Origin: Planctomycetota bacterium
GTDB taxonomy: Bacteria; Planctomycetota; J058; JAJDCP01
Assembly: GCA_029260765.1 (NCBI GenBank)
Contig: JAJDCP010000023.1
Location: forward strand, 33,375 to 97,374
Direction of reading: 5' to 3'
DNA length: 64,000 nucleotides
Positions 28,616 to 37,322 of this stretch are shown here, in pieces (the first letter of the stretch is position 1; each line of letters opens with the position of its first letter). The position numbers and the translations under genes are program-made. The notes under the pieces were generated by a model, which saw nothing but the letters and a program-made list of their open reading frames with translations, was not told the DNA's origin and ran no database searches.

Positions 28616-29395
28616 TCAGAGCCCTGCGTTCTTGGCTCGCTCTGGCGAACCGCATGCGCAGCCAGGATGCGCCTCGCCGTGCTGGCGTTCGGAGGGCTCC
28701 AACCAGCCGCGCGACGGTACTCCTCCGGGCAGCGTGGTCGCACAGTCACTCGGAGGCAGCCCGCGAAGATCCAACAAGCTCAGATCGCGACGGCGGCTGG
28801 CGGCTTGGGAGCTCAAGACCTTCTCTTCTTGTTGGGAAGGAAACAAGGCCGCCTGAAACCAGGCCTCGGCCCGGCGGGCACCGTAGCATTCGAATTCGAC
28901 GTCGGCGCCGCTATAGAAAAACAGTCGCAGCGGGCGCGTTCCGCGCAGCCAGGGCAGAGGTCTCCCCGGCGGAAGGCACTCGATGCCACGCACACTGTCC
29001 AGCCGCCAGGAGTGTACGTCCTGGGGACTCAACTGGGCATACCTGCCCGGCATGAGAGGCACAAACACCAGGCGCCCCGGCAGCACTCCCAGCAGACCCG
29101 GATGGTCCTGCAGGCTGCCGTACCAGAAGAAGCGCAACGCGCCGTAGGCCTCCACCCCCTTCTGCACACGTGCCCGCAGTAGCATCTGCTGGTAGAGCAG
29201 CACGACGCCGAAGGGCAACGCCCCGACCTGCAGAAGCAACGGCAGACCAGACCAGAAGCGCACGCCGAGCAACTCCCCTTCGACCCACAGCTGGCTCGAA
29301 GCGAAAAGACACACGGCAAAGACCAGCACGGCCAGCAGCTTCAGCACGACGGGCAGTTGATCTTTGAGCACCGGTCCACGCGATGGCGGCTTCAT
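28616..29395 (-). CDS. Membrane protein of unknown function with PH-like cytoplasmic domain
   Basis: This 259-residue protein has two hydrophobic helices near the N-terminus (about 14-35 and 45-68). A soluble region follows with GALRFFWYG, PGRLVFVPL and a strand-rich stretch (LRLFFYSGADVEFEC), suggestive of a bacterial PH-like domain; this is weak. The last ~60 residues are of low complexity and end only about 20 bp from the repeat module, so the C-terminus may have been altered by that junction. The ATG at 29395 has GGAGACC upstream; the frame is open to 29419. It may be co-transcribed with the P-loop protein upstream. Confidence 0.6.
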   Translation of the reverse strand: MKPPSRGPVLKDQLPVVLKLLAVLVFAVCLFASSQLWVEGELLGVRFWSGLPLLLQVGALPFGVVLLYQQMLLRARVQKGVEAYGALRFFWYGSLQDHPGLLGVLPGRLVFVPLMPGRYAQLSPQDVHSWRLDSVRGIECLPPGRPLPWLRGTRPLRLFFYSGADVEFECYGARRAEAWFQAALFPSQQEEKVLSSQAASRRRDLSLLDLRGLPPSDCATTLPGGVPSRGWLEPSERQHGEAHPGCACGSPERAKNAGL

Positions 29396-29466
29396 GCCTG
29401 GTCTCCAGCGACAGCGCACCGCTTCGACGTCGCTGGAGCGGCGCGGGTTCAGTCACCGGCCAGGGC

Positions 29467-30075
29467 CTACATCCGCATCTTCAGCTGGGCAACGATGCTC
29501 TCGATGGCAGCCAGCCCGAAGGTGATCTTCTTGAAGAACGACACATTGTGCGGCACGACCACCATACGCTTGTGGTTGACCCAGAGTTTCATCAGCTGCT
29601 GGTCGAGGCTGGCGGCCTGATCGAGATTCTCGATCCGGGTCGGGTTGCCCCCTTCGATACCACTGCCCCCGACGGCCGCGCTCTGGAAGAAGATCGCCGC
29701 GTCGTAGCGCGCCAGCTCGGCTTCCAGAGAGCTGCCCAGCGTCTCGAAGAACTCATCAGGAGGCCCGGGCCAATAGGCGGCACCGTCGACGGTGCCGCGG
29801 TCGCAGAGCAAGATGCGGTCGGGATAGTGCGCTTTCTGCACGTCCTCGAGGTTCTTCTGCAGGCTGACGATCGCACGCTGCACGGCCTTCTTGGACTCGA
29901 GGTCGTCGTAGCGGGGGAAACCGCCGGAAAAGAGCAAGGTGGCCGCTTCGGGCACGACCACGACCTCATCGCCCAGCTCGCGCCGAAAGAGGTCTGCGGC
30001 GGTGGTCTTGCCACCTCCGGGCCCGCCTGTCAGCACGATGCGGTAGCCATTGCCCGCGCGGGTTGGACTGTCCAT
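29467..30075 (-). CDS. NadR/AAA_28-like P-loop NTPase
   Basis: This 202-residue single-domain ATPase has Walker A LTGGPGGGKTT (about 14-24), the EAATLLFSGGFP segment characteristic of the NadR/Ttd14 (AAA_28) family, and LLCDRGTVDG as the Walker-B-like motif. Family members bind nucleotides or phosphorylate ribosides; the exact reaction is not known for stand-alone forms. The chosen ATG at 30075 has a strong AAGGAGG; the frame is open to 30093. It precedes the membrane protein at 28616-29395 on the same strand by about 70 bp. Confidence 0.82.
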   Translation of the reverse strand: MDSPTRAGNGYRIVLTGGPGGGKTTAADLFRRELGDEVVVVPEAATLLFSGGFPRYDDLESKKAVQRAIVSLQKNLEDVQKAHYPDRILLCDRGTVDGAAYWPGPPDEFFETLGSSLEAELARYDAAIFFQSAAVGGSGIEGGNPTRIENLDQAASLDQQLMKLWVNHKRMVVVPHNVSFFKKITFGLAAIESIVAQLKMRM

Positions 30076-30245
30076 GAGACGCCTCCTTGGCACTACTATA
30101 GACCAGACGTGCCGCGCCTGCCCAGCGACGATCGGGCACAGTCTGGCAGCTCCCGATCGGAGCGGGCAGAGGTCGAGGTCTGGTGCTATCCTTCAGGTTG
30201 CGCGCCGCAGCCGCCCCTCATCGCTGCGCCTGCTGGAAGCCCGGT

Positions 30246-30833
30246 ATGCCCTCGAGTCCCGATCGTGACGTCGAACATCGTTTGGACGATGTCTTCAGCG
30301 AAGTCCGCAACCAGCTCCTCCTGGCGGGCGTGATCGGCGTGGCCCTGGCGGGTGTGCTCCTGCTGGGCCTGGGGGGATTGCTCGTCTTTCTGATCACTGC
30401 GCGGGGGGTGGGTCTGGTCCCTACGTCGGTGGGTGTGCTCATCACCTTTGCGCTCTGCGCGGCCCTGCCCCTGCACAGGCTCTTCGGCGCGCGACGCGGA
30501 GAGCCTGAGCCGCGGGCGTACGGCCACCGCAATCCCCTGCTGCTGTTGTTCGCGATCGTGTTGGCGCCCGTCCTGCTGCGCCGCAACCTGGCCATCCTCT
30601 TGCAGGCGGTGCGCGCCCGCACCGCGCCCCACAGCCTGCAGCTGGCAGGCCGCATCCTGGCCGAGGCCGCTGAGCCCGTGCCCGTGCACGCACTGGCCGC
30701 CGAAGCAGATTCGCCTGCACAGCTGGAGGGAACGCTCTTCCTGCTACGGGAGACCCGGTTGGTGCGCGTCAACGAAGACGCAGGCACGCTTGTGCGCACG
30801 CTCAAAGGAGAGCGGCTGCTCCAGTCAGCTTGA
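30246..30833 (+). CDS. Small membrane protein of unknown function
   Basis: This 195-residue protein has two clear transmembrane helices (about 20-45 and 50-70) and possibly a third near 90-105. A cytoplasmic C-terminal half follows in which LEGTLFLLRETRLVRVNEDAGTL reads like a winged-helix fragment (HALAAEADSPAQLEGTLFLL). No family is recognised. The ATG at 30246 is one of two possible starts. The gene stands alone, divergent from the P-loop NTPase. Confidence 0.55.
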   Translation: MPSSPDRDVEHRLDDVFSEVRNQLLLAGVIGVALAGVLLLGLGGLLVFLITARGVGLVPTSVGVLITFALCAALPLHRLFGARRGEPEPRAYGHRNPLLLLFAIVLAPVLLRRNLAILLQAVRARTAPHSLQLAGRILAEAAEPVPVHALAAEADSPAQLEGTLFLLRETRLVRVNEDAGTLVRTLKGERLLQSA

Positions 30834-31144
30834 GGCCCTGGACGTCGGGCTTGGAGGAAGCGAGCAGGGTCGGACAGCGTGCTACTGAGCGTTTCCCAGC
30901 AGCCCGTCACTCTCAACCAGGCCCTGGCCGGGCTCGAGATGCCGGGGGCGGCCTACCGGGATCTGCAGTGAGCGCACGGGCAGACCTCTGGAGAAGGGAC
31001 ATCTTCTGTACATCGCGGCAACAATGATTGTACCGCGCGGGGCTCCCTGCCCGCACGCCAGCCCCGCACTCCCGCCTCGCAGCGAACCTTCCGGCCACGG
31101 CACTCGGCTTGCTTTTGATGGCTTGCCTGTCGGGAGGAAACACC
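30834..31144. other. Region upstream of the desaturase operon
   Basis: No gene is firmly supported. A 30-codon frame (GTG at about 30880, reading VLLSVSQQPVTLNQALAGLE before TGA near 30971) has reasonable codon use but no recognisable match; I do not call it. The remainder should contain the promoter of the five-gene operon that begins at 31145. Confidence 0.4.
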
Positions 31145-32068
31145 ATGGACCGTTCTGCAATCTCCAGCCCCCTGCTGCGCGAGCTGCATCGGCTGCGCGC
31201 TCTGCCCTTGTTGCGCCTGCCGCTGTTCCTGGGCCTCTATCTGGGGGCCGCGGGCAGCGCCGTCTGGCTGGCCCCCCAGCTCACGCCCATCGGCTGGCTG
31301 GGCATGCTGCCGCTCTACCTGCTGGCGGCCGCCAGCCTGCATGGCATCAGCCTGTTCGCCCACGAGGCCGTACACTCGGTGCTCAGTCGGCGGCGCTGGT
31401 GGAACCACCTGCTCGGTGCGGCCTGCGCGTTGCCAGTATTGCAGAACTTCGCCGGCTACCGGGTGCTGCATCTGGCGCATCACGCGCACCTGGGTCAGCC
31501 AGGCGACCCCGACCACTATCCCAACCTGACCCAACGCCCGGGACGCCTACGGACGCTGCATTGGACACGGCTGTTGCTGGGCTACCCCATCTATGTGGCA
31601 GCGCTGCCGTTCCTGGGCTGGCGGCGCGGAACGTCTCGAGATCGGCTGGCCATCGCCGCCGAAGTGTGTGCCCTCGCCCTCGTAATCACGAGTGTGCTGG
31701 TCTGGGGTCCTGGCTTTCAGGTCTTGCTGCACGCCTGGTTGCTGCCGATGCTGTGTGTGCACTTCCTCGTCAACCTGCGTGGCATGAGCCAGCACACGCT
31801 GCTCGAGCACGCAAACGACGCCCTGCACGGCTCCCGCAGCATCCGTAGCACCCCGTGGGGCCGCTTCTTTCTGTGCAACGAGAACTACCACCTCGAGCAT
31901 CACCTGTACCCCGCCGTGCCGTGGTACAACCTCCCCCGCCTGCACCACGCGCTGCTCCCGATGCTCGAGCGGGAGGGTGCGCCCCGCATCCCTTCGTACC
32001 TGTCGTTCCTCGCTGAGTTCCTGCGTACCAGGCGCGTGAAGCCCGCACCGGAGCCGGTCCATGCTTGA
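31145..32068 (+). CDS. Membrane fatty-acid desaturase / hydroxylase-like protein
   Basis: This 307-residue integral membrane diiron enzyme has the three histidine boxes HEAVH (73-77), HLAHH (109-113) and YHLEHHLYP (about 240-250), which bind the two irons that activate oxygen for desaturation or hydroxylation of acyl chains or carotenoids. Four or more hydrophobic segments surround them. The ATG at 31145 follows GGGAGG; the frame is open to 31028. It is the first gene of a tightly packed plus-strand operon and overlaps the next gene by 8 bp. The substrate may be a free or lipid-bound acyl chain. A beta-carotene hydroxylase or ketolase-like role cannot be excluded. Confidence 0.85.
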   Translation: MDRSAISSPLLRELHRLRALPLLRLPLFLGLYLGAAGSAVWLAPQLTPIGWLGMLPLYLLAAASLHGISLFAHEAVHSVLSRRRWWNHLLGAACALPVLQNFAGYRVLHLAHHAHLGQPGDPDHYPNLTQRPGRLRTLHWTRLLLGYPIYVAALPFLGWRRGTSRDRLAIAAEVCALALVITSVLVWGPGFQVLLHAWLLPMLCVHFLVNLRGMSQHTLLEHANDALHGSRSIRSTPWGRFFLCNENYHLEHHLYPAVPWYNLPRLHHALLPMLEREGAPRIPSYLSFLAEFLRTRRVKPAPEPVHA

Positions 32069-32942
32069 GCTGCTGGAATCCTCGGGAACCTCCCAGGCAG
32101 CGCCCCCTGCGAGCTTGGGCGAGAAGCCCCTGCTGCATGAGATCGCGCTGTGCGGCTTCGGCTTGCTGGTCGCCTGGGGCTTGACCTTCCGGGCCGGCCT
32201 GAGCAGCCCGTTGTTGGCCGAGACCCTGGCTGTCTGCCTGGGATGTGGACTGCTGATGGGCGCGGGCGCCCGCTGGCCGCGGCTTTGGCGGGTACGGCTG
32301 TTGGCGGCCCTGGGCTTCAGCTGGTGGATGTTCCGGAGTGTGGAACGCATCGTGCCCGCTCTCGGGCTGGCCGAGCAGGATGCACTGCTGCAGGCGGCCG
32401 ACGAGCTGCTGTTCGGCAGTCTTCCTGCCCTGCGCTTGCAGAGCTGGCGGACGCCCTGGTTGAGCGAGCTTCTCAGCGCCTGCTATCTGAGCTACCAGGT
32501 GTTCCTGCACGTCGCCTTGCTGGGCGCGCTGGCCGGCCCGCCAGCGCGGGCGGCCCGGCTCTACCGGCGGGTGTTCTGCGCGGTCACGGTAGGGCTGCTC
32601 GGCTACCTGTTGCTGCCCGCCCGCGGCCCAGCCGCCGCGACTCCTGCGCTGTTCGGAAGCGGAGGCGCGGGCCCCCTGAGCGCGCTCAATGCCTGGTTGG
32701 TGGCACAGGGCTCGGGGGTCTTCGACGTCTTCCCCAGCCTGCATGTACTGCTCAGTCTGGTGTTGCTGGCCCACGAACGGCGCGAACACCCGACCCGCGC
32801 GGCCCTGCTCGCCATCGTCTTGCCGGGCATCGTGCTCTCGACGCTCTACCTGGGCTACCACTACGCCGTCGACCTGCTCGCGGCCGGGTTGTTGTTCGCT
32901 GTGTTGCGGGTCTCGCCTGTCTGGGAGGATACGCCATGCTGA
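32061..32942 (+). CDS. PAP2/inositolphosphotransferase-like membrane protein
   Basis: This 293-residue protein has six or more hydrophobic segments. Two motifs of the PAP2 superfamily, of the Aur1/Ipt1-like type, are present: FPSLHVLLSL (second motif, His as catalytic acid/base) and LGYHYAVDLL (third motif, His nucleophile and Asp), both in the C-terminal third. The first motif is only partly matched near LLPARGP. Enzymes of this group remove or transfer phosphorylated head groups on lipids. The gene overlaps its neighbours by 8 and 7 bp, indicating translational coupling with the desaturase and the BtaA-like enzyme. Confidence 0.8.
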   Translation: MLELLESSGTSQAAPPASLGEKPLLHEIALCGFGLLVAWGLTFRAGLSSPLLAETLAVCLGCGLLMGAGARWPRLWRVRLLAALGFSWWMFRSVERIVPALGLAEQDALLQAADELLFGSLPALRLQSWRTPWLSELLSACYLSYQVFLHVALLGALAGPPARAARLYRRVFCAVTVGLLGYLLLPARGPAAATPALFGSGGAGPLSALNAWLVAQGSGVFDVFPSLHVLLSLVLLAHERREHPTRAALLAIVLPGIVLSTLYLGYHYAVDLLAAGLLFAVLRVSPVWEDTPC

Positions 32943-33892
32943 AGTTCGCCGTCGTCCGCGAGGATCCGCAGATCGAGCTCGCGTTGGCCTCTGAACCGGG
33001 AGTCCGCCGCGTGCTGGTGGTCGCATCTGGAGGCTGCACGGCGCTGAGCCTCAAGCACGCCCTGCCGGGGCTGCAGGTCGATGCCTTCGATGCCAATCCG
33101 GACCAGCTGCAGCATGTGCAGGACAAGGCAGAGGCGATCGGTCAGAGCGCCTGGACGCGGCTGAACATCGAAGACCCCGATCCGGCAGGCCTGAGCCAGT
33201 GTGGAGCTTTCGAGCGGCTCTTCCGGATTCTGCGCTGCAGCCTGCGCGAGTTGGTTGCCGGCGAGGGCCTGGAGCGCTACTTCGCGCCCGCCTGTCCGGC
33301 GCACGAACGCAGGCAGCTGGTGGCGCGCTGGACGGCCAGCCCGTATTGGCCCGCGGTGTTCGAGACGGCCTTCAATGCGAGGCTGCTTGAAGCGCTGTTC
33401 GGACCTGAGGCGACCCAGCACGCGGAGCCCGGCTCCTACCCGGCCTATTTCCAACAGGCCTTCGCCCGCGGACTGGCCGCCCATGACGGCAGCACGAACC
33501 CGTTCCTGCAGTCGATCTTGCTCGGTTGCTACACGAGCGACGCTGCGCCGGCCTTCCTGCGCAGCGGTACAGGGCTGCGCGTGGGCTTGATCGAAGGCGG
33601 GCTCGATCAGGTGCCTGAGCTGGAGAGCTACGACCTGGTGCATCTCTCGAACATCTTCGACTGGTGCGACGACGCACTGGTGGCCCGCTGGGCAGAGCTT
33701 CTGCAGGGTCTGCGGCCCGGTGCGCGCCTCAGTATCCGTCAGCTCAACAATCGGCGCGCGCTGGCGGGCTTCTTCGCCTCCAGCTTCTGCTTCGATCCGA
33801 CAGCCAGCCGAGCCGCCACACGCAGCGAGCGCAGCCTGTTCTACCAGCAGGTCTGGTTGGCACGCAGAACAGGGGAGCCCTGCCATGGCTGA
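32936..33892 (+). CDS. DUF3419/BtaA-like S-adenosylmethionine aminocarboxypropyl transferase
   Basis: This 318-residue soluble enzyme resembles DUF3419 proteins, of which BtaA transfers the 3-amino-3-carboxypropyl group of SAM to diacylglycerol in betaine-lipid synthesis. Seen here are a Rossmann-like start VLVVASGGCTALSL (about 25-38), FDANPDQLQHVQ (acidic residue binding SAM), and the later motif LVHLSNIFDWCDD, all typical. The N-terminal BtaA-specific extension is short, so a different acceptor is possible. No BtaB methyltransferase is next to it. The ATG at 32936 has GGAGG. It overlaps the GNAT-like gene by 8 bp. Confidence 0.78.
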   Translation: MLKFAVVREDPQIELALASEPGVRRVLVVASGGCTALSLKHALPGLQVDAFDANPDQLQHVQDKAEAIGQSAWTRLNIEDPDPAGLSQCGAFERLFRILRCSLRELVAGEGLERYFAPACPAHERRQLVARWTASPYWPAVFETAFNARLLEALFGPEATQHAEPGSYPAYFQQAFARGLAAHDGSTNPFLQSILLGCYTSDAAPAFLRSGTGLRVGLIEGGLDQVPELESYDLVHLSNIFDWCDDALVARWAELLQGLRPGARLSIRQLNNRRALAGFFASSFCFDPTASRAATRSERSLFYQQVWLARRTGEPCHG

Positions 33893-34790
33893 GATCCAAC
33901 TGTTGGAGCCGCAGCAGCTGCGTCCCCACGTGCCCGCGCTGCGCGCCCTGGAGCGCTCGATCGAGTATCCGCTGGGCGATGGCCAGGCGTTCTGCATCGA
34001 TCATGGGCCGCGCTACCATACCTTCTTCAGCAGCATGGGTCGCAGTGTATTCGTGCTGGCCTTTCGGCGTGGACGTCTGCTCGGCAGCCTGGCTTGCGTC
34101 CTGCGCTCGTGCCGCCAGGGGACGCGCACTTGGCAGAGCCTGTACCTGGCCGATCTGAAGCTGGCCGCCGAGGCACGCGGCCAGGGTTTGGTGCGGCGCA
34201 TGCTCTGGACGCTGCTCAAGAGGCTGCCCCGGGCACGGCTGACCTCCTGGCGGCTCGCGTACTGCGCCGCCATGCAGGGCGCGCACGGCGATGTACGTCG
34301 CAGCTTTCGGGGCGCGCACCTCGGGCGGCTGCTCGAAGAGCTCGGCCAGCTGGAGGTGTTCTTTGTAGCACCCGAGACCCTGGCTCGACTCGACCCGACG
34401 GACGCTCCTGGGCCCCTGGCCTCCGAAGGACTCGAGCTGTCGCCCCGGGGGGCTCCCCGCTTGGTATCGACGCGGCAACGCAAAGACCTGCGGCTGACCG
34501 CCACGGGCACGGCCTGGCCGCTCTGGCACCTGCCCCGCAGCCCGGCTGCCTGGCGCGGCGGGCTGGCGCATGAGCTGCGTGCCGCCGGCCGCCAGCTGCT
34601 GGCCCGAGATCCTGCCAGCCAGGTCTGTTTCGCCCTCGACCGCCGCCTCGACAGCAGCCTCGCCTGGCTGGCTGCCCGAGGCATCACCCCTGGCGCCCAG
34701 TGCGTCATCTACGGCCTGCGCCTGCCGTGGGCCGGCCTGCCCACCCCACGCCGTCTGCCCTGGCTGCATCTGGCAACTTCGGAGATCTGA
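33885..34790 (+). CDS. GNAT-like N-acyltransferase
   Basis: This 301-residue protein has a GNAT fold in its first ~150 residues: SLYLADLKLAAEARGQGLVRRM covers strand 4 and the acyl-CoA pyrophosphate loop (R-x-x-G-Q-G-L). The second half (about 160-300) is less conserved and may hold a second, degenerate GNAT domain. The acceptor is unknown. Its place between a BtaA-like enzyme and a diiron oxygenase suggests that it acylates the amino group introduced by the former, or loads an acyl group; that is an inference from gene order. The ATG at 33885 overlaps the previous stop. The gap to the next gene is one base. Confidence 0.7.
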   Translation: MAEIQLLEPQQLRPHVPALRALERSIEYPLGDGQAFCIDHGPRYHTFFSSMGRSVFVLAFRRGRLLGSLACVLRSCRQGTRTWQSLYLADLKLAAEARGQGLVRRMLWTLLKRLPRARLTSWRLAYCAAMQGAHGDVRRSFRGAHLGRLLEELGQLEVFFVAPETLARLDPTDAPGPLASEGLELSPRGAPRLVSTRQRKDLRLTATGTAWPLWHLPRSPAAWRGGLAHELRAAGRQLLARDPASQVCFALDRRLDSSLAWLAARGITPGAQCVIYGLRLPWAGLPTPRRLPWLHLATSEI

Positions 34791-34791
34791 C

Positions 34792-35583
34792 ATGCGAGAT
34801 TCCATCCGAGCCTTGAAAGCCCGCTTGCGTCCCCTCGAGCAGCCCTGGTTCCGCGCGCTCGAAGACGGCCGCCTGAGCCGCTCTGCCTTCCTCGACAGCC
34901 AGCTGCAGTTCCGCTTCGCGGTCGATGCTTTCGTGCGGCCGATGCAGGTCCTGGCCGCGCGCAGTACAGATCCGGAGCTGCGGGCCGAGTTGCAGGCCAA
35001 CATCGCCGACGAGTACGGGTCGGGCGACCCCCAACAGGCCCACAGTGCGACCTTCCGCGCGCTGCTGCGAAGGCTGGGAGCCGACGGAGCCCAGCTGGAC
35101 TGTGCAGCGGGTCCGGAGGTGCTCGCCTTCAACGCCTGTTTGATGGGGCTGGCCTTGGACGCGCCGCCGCGGCAGGCGCTGGCAGCACTGGGCATCATCG
35201 AGGATCTGTTCAGCGGCATCTCCGCCTTCCTGGCCCGCACCATCGTGGCGCGCGGCTGGCTGGCGGAGGCGGACATCGTCCACTACGCGGTGCATCGCGA
35301 GCTCGACGTCGCGCACGCCGAAGGTTTCTACCGCTTCCTTGACCTGCCCTGGCGAAAGAGTAGCCAGGAGCGTCAAAGCATCAACACCGGGTTGGAGCGG
35401 GGGTCCTACGGCTTTCTGCAGCTGTATCAGGGGTTCCTGGCCCGGATCCGTCACCAGTTTCTGCTGCGGCCCCGCCTGACCGGCGAATTCGACCTCTCGC
35501 TGCTCGAAGATACACGCGTAGCGTCTGCGCTGCTCGAGCCCGAATTCTCTCGGCCATCCGGACCCTCGCTACGAACCTGTTGA
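34792..35583 (+). CDS. Haem-oxygenase-like diiron oxidase/oxygenase (iron-containing redox enzyme family)
   Basis: This 263-residue, all-helical protein is of the Haem_oxygenase_2/TENA-like group. Candidate iron ligands are the Glu and His of DEYGSGDPQQAHS (about 79-91), the Glu of ALGIIEDLFSG and the two His/Glu groups of HYAVHRELDVAHAEGFY (about 163-180). Characterised relatives include oxidative decarboxylases such as UndA, CADD and N-oxygenases, which use O2 and iron without a flavin. The exact reaction cannot be read from the sequence. It is the last gene of the five-gene operon. Confidence 0.75.
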   Translation: MRDSIRALKARLRPLEQPWFRALEDGRLSRSAFLDSQLQFRFAVDAFVRPMQVLAARSTDPELRAELQANIADEYGSGDPQQAHSATFRALLRRLGADGAQLDCAAGPEVLAFNACLMGLALDAPPRQALAALGIIEDLFSGISAFLARTIVARGWLAEADIVHYAVHRELDVAHAEGFYRFLDLPWRKSSQERQSINTGLERGSYGFLQLYQGFLARIRHQFLLRPRLTGEFDLSLLEDTRVASALLEPEFSRPSGPSLRTC

Positions 35584-35665
35584 CGATCCACGCTAGCGCG
35601 GAGGCCGGGGGAGCCGCAAACCTGCAAACCCGCCGCCTACCAAGAGCTGCTACGCACGGGTTGAG

Positions 35666-37180
35666 TCAGCGGTCCTGGATGCGCTGGAAACGCAAATCGA
35701 TCTCCTCAGCCAGCAACAGCCAGAGCGAGTCTTCGAGCTGGCCCGCCGCGGTCGGGCCGGGGAAGCTGCCGGCAGCGCAGCCCTCCTCCAGGCGCTCTGC
35801 GCGCAGCTCGGCGATGCGCTCCTGCGCGACCAGCCAAGCTGCATCTCCGGCCTGGAACAGAGCAAAGACTGCCCGGTAGAAGTCTTCGCCGGCTTCCGGA
35901 CGCGCGGCCTGCAGCCCTTCGGCGATCGACGCAGCCAGCTCTGGCAGCCCCTCTGCCGTGCGTTCTTCACCGCTCAAGATCCTGCCGAGCAGGCAGGCGC
36001 TGCGTGCGGCCAGGTCGGTGGGCTGCAAGGAACGCAGATGGGCGTTGGCCTCGGTGAGGGTTTCTCCAACCGGAACGCCGTTCAGCGCCGCCACCTTGAG
36101 CGGCATCACCAGGGCGCAGGTCTGCTCTGCCGTCAGGCTCGCCCATCCTCGGGCGTCGATGGCAGCCTGCAGCCAGGCTATTCCCTTCTCGATCGGCCTC
36201 TCCAGCTTGAAGTCATCGCTGAGGAAGAAGGCCTCCGCGATAGCCCACAGTACCTGGCAGTGCTCCTGCAGGTTTTCGCCGTCTGCAGCCAGGCATCCGT
36301 CCGCCTGCTGCCGCTCGACCAGGAAACCCAACGCCCGCCGTACCAGCCGCTTGTGCGGCCCGAATTTGTGGGTGTGGCCATTGCCCATGAACACCAGGGC
36401 GGCCAGGCCGGTCAGCCCTGCGTTCTGTAGTCGACCGGCAGCGGCCTCGGGCGCACAGCCATCCTCGTGGCAGCGCTCGGTCCAACCGGTCACGCTAAAG
36501 GAGCCATTCGCTTCCTGATGCCGGGCCAGCCAGGGCAGACTGATCGATTCCAGGGGCTTGACCCCACGCGGCGGTCGCGCAGGCGGAGGCGGCACGGGCA
36601 TAGGCCGCACGTCCAAGGCCGGTGGCCCATCTCCGGGGGCCAGCGGCTCGACCAGCTCGATGGCGGCGAGCAGCGCGGCCACGGGCTCTTCGGCATCTTC
36701 CCAGAACGCTTCCGCCGTGGAGATGGTCAAGACCAGGGTGTGGCGCTTGGTCAGCACGATACACTGCACGAAGTGCATCTGCACACGCGGGTCTCGCATA
36801 GGGGTGCCGGTGTAGGCAACCTGCGCCGCGAGCACACCGTCAAAGGCCTGCTGCGAGGTCTCAAGCCAGACCAGCGTCTCCGGGTCGACCACCCCTTTCT
36901 CCACAGATGTGACCAGCAGCTCGTGGAGAATCTCTATTGTCATCGCCGTCGGCGGCGGTGGATGCACGCCCACATTCAGGCTGCAGAACGGTTGCTCGTG
37001 GACCAGCACGTCGCGGGTCAGCACGTCATCGACCGCCGTCCAGCCCGAGACGGGACGCACCCAGAAGCTCGCGTCGCTGCTGCGGTCGAGCAGCTTGTCT
37101 TCATCCTGGGCGGCCGCGTTTGCAGCGATCAGCCAGCCCACACACAGTCCCCATGCCAATGTTCGGCGCATAGATTTCAT
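35666..37180 (-). CDS. Exported protein with terpene-cyclase-like alpha/alpha-toroid repeats, unknown function
   Basis: This 504-residue protein has a signal peptide (hydrophobic 6-22, cleavage near AAAQ). The N-terminal ~190 residues form a mixed domain; a Pro-rich hinge (about 190-210) follows, and then a helical repeat region of the squalene-oxidase/prenyltransferase type (WLARHQEANGSFS, LVERQQADGCLA, GIAWLQAAID). Such toroids are frequent in exported proteins of Planctomycetota with no known catalytic role. The DxDD or DCTAE motif of true cyclases is not seen. It lies downstream of hypE on the same strand, with a 142-bp gap containing the palindrome GCAGCTCGCGAGCTGC at 37254-37269, so it is probably separate from the hydrogenase operon. 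Confidence 0.65.
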   Translation of the reverse strand: MKSMRRTLAWGLCVGWLIAANAAAQDEDKLLDRSSDASFWVRPVSGWTAVDDVLTRDVLVHEQPFCSLNVGVHPPPPTAMTIEILHELLVTSVEKGVVDPETLVWLETSQQAFDGVLAAQVAYTGTPMRDPRVQMHFVQCIVLTKRHTLVLTISTAEAFWEDAEEPVAALLAAIELVEPLAPGDGPPALDVRPMPVPPPPARPPRGVKPLESISLPWLARHQEANGSFSVTGWTERCHEDGCAPEAAAGRLQNAGLTGLAALVFMGNGHTHKFGPHKRLVRRALGFLVERQQADGCLAADGENLQEHCQVLWAIAEAFFLSDDFKLERPIEKGIAWLQAAIDARGWASLTAEQTCALVMPLKVAALNGVPVGETLTEANAHLRSLQPTDLAARSACLLGRILSGEERTAEGLPELAASIAEGLQAARPEAGEDFYRAVFALFQAGDAAWLVAQERIAELRAERLEEGCAAGSFPGPTAAGQLEDSLWLLLAEEIDLRFQRIQDR

Positions 37181-37322
37181 TCCCTTTGCTACTCTTCGCA
37201 CGATCGCGACGATGGCACAGCTCCAAGCAAAGCCCGGGCCGCCCTCCTTCCAAGCAGCTCGCGAGCTGCGCCTGGCACGGGTTTGGTGCATACAACCGGC
37301 GAGTGGCGCGTCACACCGAGCC

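Noticed and set aside
30880..30972. 30-codon frame upstream of the desaturase operon
   Set aside because: Codon use is acceptable, but there is no ribosome-binding site of quality and no recognisable similarity.
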